A stretch of DNA of 64,000 nucleotides from Wurfbainia villosa (lineage: Eukaryota > Streptophyta > Magnoliopsida > Zingiberales > Zingiberaceae), in NCBI GenBank assembly GCA_025175895.1, contig CM045989.1, positions 135,731,272-135,795,271 on the forward strand, given 5' to 3'. Shown here piece after piece: positions 10,745-21,660 of this stretch. Position 1 is the first letter of the stretch. Each line of letters begins with the position of its first letter. A model generated the notes under the pieces. The model had not been told where the DNA came from. It ran no database searches and saw nothing but the letters and a program-made list of their open reading frames with translations. A program made the position numbers and the translations under genes.

Positions 10745-12955
10745 GATGTACAAAAAAAAATTCATTTCATTAATCACAAAGTTAAAAGGCATCGCCTTAC
10801 ACATGTAAAGGAAAACAAACAAAAGAAAATCAAAATACAGTGGACGACTATCTAAGATGTAGGGTCATCAGTGTCCATGGTCGTCGACTGTGAACCGCCA
10901 ACAGTAGGTGGATGTCCGGGTGCAGGAGGGCGTAGAAGCGCTAGGAGCTCCTGCTATTGTCGGTCCAATGTCCCCAGTTGGGAGATGACCAAAGACTAGA
11001 ACTCCCGGTGCTCCTGGCGAAATGCCTAGTGCTCCAGACGAATCTCCTCGTACTCTAGATGAAGCTCCGCAAGATGGGTATCTATCTCCTCCTCAAGTGC
11101 ATCGAGGCACGCTGCAAAGACCGAGTCTGGCACAACGTCATCCTCTGCATCAGTACCCGTTGCAGCGTCACCCTCTGCACATCACCCAGGTGCTAGAGCG
11201 TCGCTTGCCTGCTGTCGTCTAGCGGCCCAAGTCATGGATCCCTCGAAGGGCTTCAAGCCCGCTAAAGAAAAACTCCGTGCATTCATGCGGTCATACTTGG
11301 TGGATATGGGCTTGATGACCCCTTTGGTTACGTCGATGCCGACGGAACCAAGCCACTCAGTGAGCATGTGACCAAAGGGCATGTGGACTTTTCCATTGTT
11401 TGGCTTAATGAAATGAGTGATGCAATGGAATGTGTTCAGACTAATATTCACATCTAACCTTTGGCGGAATGCATGCATAAGAAACAGATGCAGGGGCCGA
11501 ACCAAAGCCAATACACGGGTGACTATGGGAAGGATGCAATGAGCAATGACCTTATAAAGGACATTGTCGGAGAAAAAAGATCGTTCGAGGGGAAACGATT
11601 AACATTTAATGGATGGGGACTGTGATAGAATTGATCATGAAGGGAGTCTAAGGAAATGTCCTCAAAAGGAGATGGAAGAGACTCATCCAAAGAAGGATAG
11701 AAAAGAAACTCACTCTCGGTTGGGCAACATCCGAGAAAGTCAGCCTAGATCTGGGGAGTGAAGTCCATATCGCATTGAGCAACGCGAGTCCGGTACCTCC
11801 CCTCTCCAACCGATTGCAAGTTATTGAAAAATTTTGAAAGCAAAGTAGAATTGACCGAGTGTTCACAAAACACCAAAGACTCGAGGTTGTAGAAACGGAT
11901 GATCTGGATAATGTCAAAGCAGTGGTCTTGAAAGAATTTGGGGTCCAATGCTCGAGGAGGGATGAGTTGAAATTTATTTTTATGGAATGCATGTTCAATG
12001 GTCGAATTGGGAAACCTAGGATCGATCATGGGTTGAGGGTTCGACGGGCCCTCATTAATCGGTGGTGTACGAGCACGTTTAGTTGCAATACGCTTAAACC
12101 TAAATGTGTGGATTGAAAGAAAAGGAACAATGCATGTCAAAAATGCATGATGATGATGAATGCACCACAAAAACAGACAAAGACAACAGTGGTTAGTGAA
12201 TTAAGAGTAGATAAACAAAGAATCCAAGAGTAGGGGTGAGGGTTTACCTAGGAGGCATGGTGGAAGGCTGCTAATGACCAAAAACGGTGCCGGAGTTGAG
12301 GTTCCACAAAGCCCTAACCGAAGGGGTAGGTTGTGGTGGAGACCGGGGCTTGAAACAGTGAGAGGAGAGGGCCCTCGAGTCGAAAGAGCTTTCGAGCATG
12401 AGAATCGGCCGGTGAGATCGTCGGAAAAAGAGAGAAGGGCAAGAAGAACTCGGCGGAGGAACGCGACTGAGGAGGAAATAGGAAGGACTTCAGGTTTTTT
12501 GCAAGTCGAATCGGGCCGATTTACCCTAATATCCACGGCATTAGTCCAACTGACGAACTACGTCAGTCGACTGATGGAGAGCAGTCGAACTGGCCAGTTG
12601 GCTACGAAACATTCTATGGACGCGGAAGTTGACTGTCACAAGTGGCAGTGGACTGCTCAGTAAATCGGGATGACCTGGTCCAGGACACACTTATCAGTTG
12701 AACTGGTGACAAACTCCAATCGACTGATATCAGACTGATAGGTTTTTTAGCTAGGTTGGTAAATGCGTAACTAATTCAAGAAAGGTCAAAAAATCACGAT
12801 ATTTTGTGGACACCCTTTTGAAGTCATTTACTATCAAGAAAAAATAAGTTGAAAAATATATCTTTTTCATATTTTAATATTGACACAAACTTGAAATCTA
12901 GCAAAAACTTTAAAGTTTTTCACACACTTACTATTTTTCAAAGTATGTTTAAAAT
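10745..12955 (-). other. Passenger segment inside element B, absent from element A
   Basis: Element A runs straight from text equivalent to 12,960 into text equivalent to 10,740, so about 2.2 kb is extra in B. It holds a broken intron-containing ORF (11,182-12,258), a GC-rich leader (12,260-12,540), and an AGTCGACTG-containing stretch (12,560-12,740). The ends are approximate and I found no clear inverted repeats or target duplications, so the mechanism of gain is open. Loss from A is the alternative. Confidence 0.6.
11182..12258 (-). pseudogene. Captured plant ORF, resembles 'putative plant transposon protein' family
   Basis: On the minus strand a short first exon (12,248-12,258, MPP plus two bases of an Arg codon) ends in a good GT donor. 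A 148-bp intron (12,100-12,247) ends TTTAG, and exon 2 continues FKRIATKRARTPP, a basic N-terminus. About 250 further residues follow, with one in-frame TAG at 11,745 and one 1-nt frameshift near 11,520; the last open stretch is 11,511-11,182. Motifs include FYNLESLVF, FFNNLQSVGEG and HMPFGHMLTEWLG. The layout reminds me of the Pfam 'putative plant transposon protein' family (PF20167, from memory), but this is not verified. It lies in the same sense as B's gag. Confidence 0.5.
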
Positions 12956-13322
12956 AAACATGATGTCATGACATGGCAAGGCAAACAAAGTATGACAAGT
13001 ATAAATACTAAGGTATTAAATACCTAAGTTTTAATATTAATTGTCATTTTTTATTATTTAGTCCATTTTGTCATATTATTACTTATCTCTCAAGTGTGCC
13101 AAAAATCTAAAATGACACACCTCACCTCTAAATCTAAATTGTGTCAATTTAATTGATTTTTCATAATCCCAAAAATATATTGACACATCCTAAAATCTTT
13201 TAGGATTTAAAATCAAACCTATTTTCAAGGTATCCATAACCTTGAAATATGACCTAAAGTGTCAACTTTGCTATGGTTGGGTTAGCTACCCTTCCAATCA
13301 AGGTTGTCACACCTAAACTCAT

Positions 13323-13679
13323 CTAGCGTGAATCGATCACACTCCTAGAAATCCAATACTTATTGGAGCTCCTTGGATTAACTAGGTATTCATTAGGGAT
13401 AACTTCCCTAGATACCCTCCTAATGACCCTCCTAGGCTTAGAAGCTTTGGTCATTTGTGTTTTGCCTAGGTTGACTCTAGGGGTAACTCCCCTTGTAACC
13501 TTCTTAGTAGCTTCCCTAGGTTTCTTCGAAACCCTAGCCACTAGGCATCTACTTTGGTCAACCTTAAAGATTACTTTCCTATTGACCTTAGCCTTCCTAG
13601 ACCTAGGTTTAGTTCCATAGTCAAATAGAACATTATGATAAGTAGGCATTACCTTTTTGGACATAGGCTTGTGATCCAA
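13323..13679 (-). pseudogene. Element B basic C-terminal Gag segment
   Basis: 118 codons, strongly basic, colinear with element A 5,665-6,012: the tyrosine/histidine-rich start, the RGVTPRVNLGK block, the RRVIRRVSREVIP block and the terminal VIDSR before the stop are shared. The region upstream on the minus strand (13,680-14,095) keeps traces of the coiled-coil segment but is shifted in frame. It is probably the end of Gag and is followed by noncoding spacer, not pol. Confidence 0.55.
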
Positions 13680-14095
13680 ACCTTACCTCCTAGATGATTC
13701 TTGCCTCTTACACCCTAGGTTTTGATTATTTGACCCTTTAATTGAATTTTATATTTTTGCAAGGGTCTTCTCTAATTTTTCTAACTTGTTGAGCCCATTA
13801 TTTCTTTGACTTGATTTGTTCATTCTAGGCATATGTCAATCTTTCTTAACACTAAGGCCTAGATGGTTCTCTATTTTCCTAATAGACTCCCTAGGTAATA
13901 TTGTTTTAGGGACATTAGTCTCAAATTTCTTCTTATTTCTAAGTTTGACATTTTTAGCTCCTAGGCAATAAAATCTATTTTTACTAGCATATTTTTCATG
14001 AGTAATTGCAACAAAATTCCTAGCATGCTTTTGTCTATTAATTAAAGAAGGTACATAATTGAATTTTACCTTGGGGTTTACCTTAGAGGCTCCAC

Positions 14096-14987
14096 CTACT
14101 TGTGTAGCTCCTCCTTGCCCCTTCTTCTTCCCCCTAGGGCATTGACTCTAGTAGTATCCCGGTTGTTGACATTTGAAGCAAGTGATGTGCTCCTTGCTTT
14201 TATATGTTGGGGGACCGACATCCTTGGTCTTTTCTTGAGATTTTGGTGTTGGTTGACTTTTCTTGACGTTCTTAGGGCACTTACTCTTATAGTGTCCGGC
14301 TTCCCTACACTCAAAGCATATAATATGGATTTTATTTTTAATTTGAATGCTTGAGTTACCTAGGTCAATGGTGGCAGAATTTTGAGCTTACTCTTCTCCT
14401 TGACCAGAAGTATAAGCTTCCTCTTGCTCTTCCCCTTGCTCCGGTGACCTAGTCTCCTCCCCCTCAATCCTAGAGGTGGAGGTTTCCTCTTCTACCAATC
14501 CGGAAGTTGACTCCTCTTCAATTTCCGAATTCTCACTTTCTTGTGAGGAAAAACTTGTTTCTTCAGCCTCCTCCTCTTCTTGATCCGATGAACATTCTTT
14601 GGCTTCTTGTGATTGTTCTTCACTTAAAGCCGGTGATGGTCCTTCATGGTATTTTGCCAACTCGCTCCAAAGCTCCTTGGCATCCTTGTACTCACCTAAC
14701 TTGGACAAGACATTATTAGGAATTAAATCACTTAACATTTTGATTACCTTAATATTTGTCTTGAACTCTTTGAGTTGTTCCTTGGTCCATTTTTCAACCT
14801 TGAGGATTCCACCCTTTTTGCCTCTTGGGAATTCACAACCTTCTATCAAGGTGGACCAAAGCTTGATATCCACCATCATTAGAAAGTTCTCAATTCCTAT
14901 TTTCCATGAGTTGAAGCCTTCAAATCCATAGTCCTCATAAGATGGTGGTGTGTTGATGTCCCGACCTAGTCTTTCTTCAAATTCCAT
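14096..14987 (-). pseudogene. Element B gag-like ORF (frameshifted)
   Basis: The ATG at 14,987 opens a 199-codon stretch to 14,388 that matches element A's Gag start (DINTPP, LIPNNVLSKLGEY, KELWSELAKYHE), followed by an acidic, glutamate/serine-rich linker. Downstream, two CX2CX4HX4C zinc-knuckle regions are visible in a different frame: CFECREAGHYKSKC near 14,270-14,310 and CFKCQQPGYY near 14,155-14,185. The second lacks its histidine and has an in-frame stop. The gene no longer makes a complete protein. The start lies about 55 bases after the PBS, a normal position for copia gag. Confidence 0.68.
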
Positions 14988-15039
14988 CTTCTTCCTCTAG
15001 CGGTGCTCTCTTGGTTGTTAATCCTTGAAGAGCGGCCTC

Positions 15040-15051
15040 GCTCTGATACCA
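15040..15051 (-). other. Primer binding site of element B
   Basis: The minus strand reads TGGTATCAGAGC, complementary to initiator tRNA-Met, two bases inside the 5' LTR end at 15,054. Confidence 0.8.
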
Positions 15052-15053
15052 AT

Positions 15054-15973
15054 TGTTAGGACCTCGGTGGCCGCTAGAGGAGGAGTGAATAGCGCGTACG
15101 CGTTAATTGATGGAATTTGATCGCGTTCGTCTCTACAACACTTGTTAATGCAGCGGAAATAATAATAACAATAATAAAAGACAACACAAGCACAATGCAC
15201 AAGATATAACATGGTTCGAAACCGAATGGTTTCTACTCCACGGATTGAGCTCAAACAAGCTCTAGCGATGCGAACGACACCACTAATCACAAATACTTTT
15301 CGACAATAAGTCGGAGGCGGAGAAACCTATTACAAGTAATTACAACAGTAATAAAGGAAATACAAGCAAAATACAACTGAAATGTAAAGAACACTTTACA
15401 AACTAGGTTTTGAGCGCTTTGCTTCTTGGTTGCTTAGATGAGGTTGAAGAGCCCTGAAATGCACCTGCACTTCGCCTTCAAATCGCCTCAATAAAGCTCC
15501 CAAAGAACCATTTGCCGAATCTCCCACAAACAACTCCTTTTAACTGACGGCTGGATTTCCGCTATCTCGATCATTATCATAAGTCCCGGATGATCACAAC
15601 ATCATGTTGTGAGACAACAGCTCGATCCACGCTGGAAAAATTCCAACGGGACTCTCATTAGTCAACTGCCAACATTGGCAATTGACTGCTAGCACTAAAT
15701 GCCGCGCGGCTACGAGCATTCTGCGGCTCACGATTAAACCATCACGATCGATCATCGGCCACATGGCGATCGTCTTTTCGGCCCTTAAACGACAGTCGAG
15801 CACTAGTCGACTCACAACAGTCGAACCGGCCACAATCCCAGTCAACTGCTGAGTGTTGACTTGGTTGTCAAGTGTCAAAACACTTGACCAGTCGACTGTT
15901 ACATAACCCCAGTCGACTGACAGCCTCAACCATGAGGTTTAACCCCAAGTATGGTGCCCCCATACTTGCTAAA
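15054..15973 (-). repeat. Element B 5' LTR, left part
   Basis: Starts TGTTAGGACC and matches 1,510-2,450. It is cut at the target site CTAAA (15,969-15,973) by the gypsy element and resumes at 36,168. Region 15,540-15,790 is scrambled relative to its partner at 1,980-2,270, only where palindromes lie. Confidence 0.72.
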
Positions 15974-18900
15974 TGTCACGCCCCGAGAGCATACCGAGCC
16001 GAAAATCAAACGGACGGCACCTCCCCTGTACGTGGCAACATTTCGGGTTAATACATGGCCCGTAGGCTCACAATAACAACAATATATATGTATGAAAACA
16101 AAAACTACACAAGACACAGCGGAAACATACTACAACAATAGGATATCAATTCCACACATGCATACCGGTATGACTAACACAACACAACAACACAGAACCT
16201 CGACAAAATCCGAATATACAATATGTACATCAAGAAAACTCCAAATACAATACACGGCGGACGCAAAGCCCAAATACACACGGGAGCCTCGGAGGTGAGA
16301 TGAGACGATGTCAGCCGGCGGTGCTCCAATGTCATCACGAAGTCTTCTACCTGTTACCTGGGCGACAGAAAACCCAGGGTCCGTGGGGGGTGGTGAGTAA
16401 AACTCAGCAGGTAATAGAAAACATGTATATATGTAATATCACATGTATTTCGACAATATAATCTAGATGTACAACAGGTATATCAGCATAGTATATAAAT
16501 ACAAGCATATACCGTCTAACTGAAATGAATAACATCAAATACAGACATACATGAAGTCTGTTACGCTACTCTGATCCAACCTGAACATATATCCAACATA
16601 TATATAACAGGAAGAGTAATACCAACACATAATCTACTCATGCTACAGGCCAAGGTATCTATGGTCTATCCAACCCATACCAATATCCGACACACTGTAT
16701 AACATATGCAAGAAATATGCATGAATATGATGCACAATCAAATGCAGCAAACATAATACAATTAAATGCAACATCACAATAAGCATATATATATATACTG
16801 TATCTATATATGTATACTAATCACAATCATCCATATATATATATACATGCATATATGTATATATATGGAAATATGCAAAAATGTCATCAGTCGGCAATGC
16901 AGCATGCATGGTCATGTCGGCTCACCCTAAAGCTACCACGACCCCAGTGTGGCCTCGGTGGCTCGAGCATGACAACTGTCCCAACTCAACACCAACCACT
17001 ACTCTCGAGTGGCCGAGTGGGCAGTATGATCGAGTAGCATATAAGCGTAAAGAGCAAGCTACACGATGGGGGTCCCTGCTGTTGGCCACTCCGACAGTCA
17101 CAACCCATAAGTGGTCGAGTGCCACACACGCAGGACTACGGCACGCAAATCCAACTACCACCGTCTATAGTGGTAGAGTGCGGCACCACAATGCTCTGCC
17201 CTCACACGGGTGACTCCTCCTATGAGTAACCGTGGAGGCAGGATGACTGGTGACCCTCTCAACCACAAGGGAGACCTCGTCGCCAGCGTGCATGTAAAAG
17301 CATGAATGCAATGTCTCACGTACAGACATCCACCATAGACTCTCTATTCTACAGAGAATCATACTAACCAGATCACGCACTCTCTATCCTGCAGAGAGTC
17401 ATACTCAACTGATCATAATACTCTCTATCCTGTAGAGAGTCATACCAATCTACTCGATGCATTCTCTATCCTGTAGAGAGTCGTACTCAACTGATGGACA
17501 CACTCTCTATCCTGTAGAGAGTCGTACTCATCTGATTATAACAAGCTAGGACCACCGGTCCGTAGTGATACCCTAAGTATCATTCCTCTGACCATTTACA
17601 CAACACATGTTCGGTGGTAACATACAACCTAAGGGTACTAGAACTAACCCTAGGTTAAAGACATTATCTACCTACGGATGACCTTTTCGCCCAATATACA
17701 ATCAGGTTGTCATCCGGACTTTACCATTTGCACTTAACTTAAACAAATTCTAAGTTACTTGCATCACATATATGTATAACTCCTAATCATGGTAAAATAA
17801 ACATGATATCAGCAATAGAGTTAATAGCCAACGGTAAAGGATCAAGCATACAATGAAAAGAACAGGGTCAAGGAAATATGAACACCTAACATGCTCATAT
17901 CAATGACTAAATCTGAATGAAATACAACTACCCGGACCAGGTAGAAAATTACCCACCAAATACGTAGACCATGTCGATAATCTTCACGTCCATGAACCTA
18001 TCTTGAATCAAGGTCCTGAAATCAACATATACAACTAGATTATGCTATCCATTCCAATATTAGGATCAAATCCTTATCCTACATCAACTAACTGAATAGT
18101 TTCTTCCATTAGCTCTTAATCACCGTACCAACCATCAATATAGTCATAGCTAATCAAGCTAACTAAATAACATCTCAATCTACAGTTAAAATAACAATTC
18201 ATAGCATTTACCTAGTTTCAAATCCATGATACGAGCTTCTTGGTCCACGGTAGAAAATCAGCTCTGTACAATCAAATCTATAATTCATCACCAACCAAAA
18301 CAACAACATGACCATATCAAAACTTACCTCATCTGATCCAATCAAATTAACCACAGCTTCTTGATCGGCTTAATCTAGATGAACTGAAAGCAACTTTCAA
18401 ATTCAAAATATTAGACACCTGATAATTAGATCATAAGAAACTTACGAGTTGCTTCACATACCTCCACCCCCAAACCACCGGACTGTGTCAAGTCCGTGCT
18501 CACCTTCAATCTTGTTGTGGACTCACCGACGAGAAACATCGACTAATACCAGCTCGGCCTCCCTCCAAGATCGGCAAAATGGTGAACCGAGCTCCTCCCT
18601 CTTTGATCTGAGAGTGAGGAGATGGCTGGTGGATGAGATCATAGATCCCAACTCGCGGTGAAGGCAATATGGTGCTCATAGTAGAAACCCAATTGGAACA
18701 GGAGGCTATGGCAACATCGCTGACCCTGAACGATCATAGCCCTCGACTGCGATGGTGGTGTCACGACACACCGTCTGGATCAGTGGCACACAGTAAGGAG
18801 GTAGCGGCTGGATATGGCTGCCAGTGAAGATCTCAGGCATGGGCGACAATGCACAGGGGAGCAGAATCGCGAGAGGAAACACACAGAAGAGAAAAGAGTG

Positions 18901-19590
18901 CGATCGGCTAGCGTTGTTGTTCACGACCAACAAGGCTCCCTGCGGTGAAGATCCCCGGCGGCAGAAGGCTCGATCGATGGCGATGGAGCATCGATCGATG
19001 GCGTGGAAGCGGTCGGTCGGCGAAGGAAGCGGCGCGGCGCGATGGCGTGCATTCGAGAGAAGAGGAAGTGTGGCAGTAGCCGCGTGGCGATGACGACCGG
19101 CACGACGACGGTGCAGTAGGGCATGCGACGAGTGGCTCGAGGAGGCGGTCATCAACGGCGGCAACGAGCTCGGGCGGAGATCGACTGGCTCCGACGAAGA
19201 TAGGACAGAGATCAGCTGGCTCAGGCGAAGATAGGGCGGAGATCAGGCGGAGCGGCGAGCTCGAGCGTGGCCGGCGCGCGGGGAGGAGAGAAAGAAATTG
19301 ACGCGCGATCGGGAAAGGAAGAAGAAGAGTTGGGGGAAAAAGAATCGACGAGAAACGGAAAAGGATCGGCGGAAATAAACGCATCAGTTAACCCCTTTTA
19401 ATTCCTCAATATAAACAGGCTTTACAAAAGCCTGTTCGCTTTATCCCTACGAAATATCCATAGAACATCCATTTAAATCCAGAAAAATTTCTAAAAAATC
19501 CCAAAAAAAATCCACAAGATATTTTATCAATTACCGAGGAATATTATTTTTTTTTATTTTTTATTTATTTTTTTTTTCTGGTATTTTACA
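15974..19590 (-). repeat. Gypsy 3' LTR
   Basis: 3,617 bp, aligned with 23,969-26,763 plus 35,359-36,167. It contains AT-rich palindromic text (16,780-16,870), a tandem array of hairpins (17,335-17,525) and a GC-rich block (18,700-19,380) near the end that is the LTR start on the minus strand. Confidence 0.8.
17335..17525. repeat. Tandem array of 7-bp-stem hairpins in gypsy LTR
   Basis: Five units of about 40-47 bp, each with CTCTCTATCCTGYAGAGAG or a close variant, separated by spacers such as TCATACTCAACTGATC. The partner array in the other LTR (25,313-25,490) is damaged in the stems. Confidence 0.75.
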
Positions 19591-19603
19591 TTCTCCCCCA
19601 CTT
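19591..19603 (-). other. Polypurine tract of gypsy element
   Basis: The minus strand reads AAGTGGGGGAGAA directly before the LTR start TGTAAAATACC. Confidence 0.75.
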
Positions 19604-19689
19604 ATAAAAAATTTGGTCCCCAAATTTCCAACTCATGTACGAGTACGAGACGTCACAAAACCATCTCAAATATCTGGAGAAAAGTCACA

Positions 19690-20630
19690 CCTCACGTGAC
19701 TAAGTAGGGTACTGAGCTTGAATATTATTTTCCAGCTCTCACGTAGCCTCCTCATCGGTATGATGCTGTCATCCAACCTTTACAAGTCGGATGGTTTTGT
19801 TCCGCAACTGACGCTCCTTGCGACCAAGAATTCGCACTGCAATTTCTTTATAGGTCGCATTCGGCTGAAGTGGAATCGGTACCTCCTTCTGATCATGTTC
19901 AACATGCAACACGTATTTCCTCAGCATAGAAATAGGAAATACATTGTGGACACCCGCCAGTGTCGGAGGTAAAGTCAGCCGATAAGCTACACCTTCAATC
20001 CATTCCACAAGATCTGAATAGATCCTCCGTCTAAATGATACACTCAGACTGTTCACTTGTCTGCGGATGAAACGTTGCACTAAGCCGAAGCTCTGTGCCC
20101 ATAGTCTGGTGCAGACTCTGCCAAAATCGCGAGGTAAATCGCGAATCTCTATCTGCTATGGTGCTTAAAAGTACCCCACGCAATCTGATAATCTTTCGGT
20201 AATACAACTCTACCGAATGATCCAACAAGTACGACCCACGAATAAAAAGGAAGTGAGCTGATTTGGTTAGTCGATCCATGATCACCCAAATCACATCATG
20301 CCCTTTCCGGGTTCTAGACAATCCCGTAACGAAATCCATAGGGATACGCTCCCACTTCCATTCCAAAATTGGAATTTTCCTGGAGCAATCCATCGGATTT
20401 CTGATGTTCAACCATCACCTACTGGTATAGTATATATCCAGCAACAAAGTCTGCGGTATCTCTCTTCATACCATTCCACCAGTATAAATGTTTCAAATAT
20501 CGATACATCCCAATACCACCAGAATGTATAGTAAATCTCAAATAATGTGTCACATGTAGCAACTCTTCCTTAACTGGATACGTGTCCAGAACACATATCC
20601 ATATTAGAGAAAGAAAATTATCTTCTCACA
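19690..20630 (-). pseudogene. Gypsy integrase and chromodomain-like end, decayed
   Basis: On the minus strand: the H2C2-type zinc region and the WWNGMKRDTADFVAG text (20,420-20,545), the core with WERIPMDFVTGL, DVIWVIMDRLTKSAHFL, DRDSRFTSRFW and FHPQTSEQSE (20,031-20,411), the GPY/F-like region YRLTLPPTLAGVHNVFPISMLRKY (about 19,940-20,010), and a LVKVG...EAT.ELE chromodomain-like trace with stops (19,690-19,790). Two frames and several stops are involved. This is the standard Ty3/gypsy integrase order, so the call is firm although the gene is dead. Confidence 0.85.
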
Positions 20631-21284
20631 AGATAAGTCCATCAACCTTCCAAGATACACTCCACACACACTGTAAGTGCATGGAAGACTATAGCAATCA
20701 ATCTCCCTTGTTGCAATTGTTGCAAACTGCTCAGAACTCCATTGTAGCTACCCAGTAGCTTGTTAAATTCAATGAGCATTCCTGCTCAATACGACTACAA
20801 ATCCAGATAATAACTACTAAAGTCACGTCATGCATATGACAGACTATCTCGTAGTTTCTTAACTGACGTAGACATAAGATATGCCTCACGCAACTATATC
20901 GGATTCGCTTCGATCCCTGAACGATGTATCCGCGTACAACCTCCTTTTTTTTTCCACTCCGGAAGGATTAACTAATACTCGTGTAAAAGTTAACCGTCGT
21001 CTATGTATTATAACTGATTTCACCAGCTTCCGACTAAATGATTTCCATCATTACCTTTGTCAAACAAGTCTGTGGTATAGTAATGTCAAACATTATATCC
21101 ACATCTACAGTACTAACCAAACCATGTAAGGAAAACCACCTTCTATGGTGGTCGAGTGCGCAACTCCAACTACCACAATCAACAGTGGCCACGTTATGTA
21201 ACTCCAACAATTACTAAAGGATTCAATCGTGTTCAGGATACACGATTCTCAAATCCAGTGACGACTAAATCGTTAATTAGTCTA

Positions 21285-21660
21285 GCAACTTAATCGAAAT
21301 TCATACAATTCATACCAAGTATGAAATTGTCGTCTTTACACACCTGCATCCTCTTTACTCTACGCTGATGATATATATTAATCATCACAACGACAATGAT
21401 AATTGTATGACTCCATGTCACTACAATATCAACACTCCCGTCGCAAATCAACCTTAGAGTATACATAGGTGTCCTTTGCTGATCTAAACAGATCATTTAT
21501 CCACAACGAAGGATCTTCATTTAAAACAACTACTGTATTCATCATCGATAATCGATGCATAATTTCAAAGGTTTATCCCTCTTTTATCAACGAGTTCCAG
21601 ATCTTCTCAAGGAGGAATACTGGGATAGATAAATATCCCCTCCAACATCTCCTATGATCG
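21285..21660 (-). pseudogene. Gypsy reverse transcriptase fragment, decayed
   Basis: The minus strand contains INDLFRSAKDTYVYSKVDLRRE, which lines up with the conserved Ty3/gypsy RT text around the first catalytic aspartate (KVDLR). A degraded upstream part corresponds to the 'LCIDYR' region and a downstream trace to FRTRYGHYEF. Position upstream of the integrase agrees with gypsy order (RT, RNase H, IN). Many stops and frame changes are present. The second catalytic motif (xxDD) was not found with confidence. Confidence 0.6.

Noticed and set aside
11022..11222. Plus-strand ORF opposite the passenger gene
   Set aside because: It is the antisense shadow of the captured minus-strand ORF and its downstream region.
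16810..17213. Plus-strand ORFs duplicated at 24,796-25,082
   Set aside because: They lie in the two gypsy LTRs, antisense to the element. The duplication is due to LTR identity and the frames diverge between copies.
17310..17530. Regular repeats and spacers resembling a CRISPR array
   Set aside because: Spacers are similar to each other, the locus is a plant LTR and there are no cas genes.
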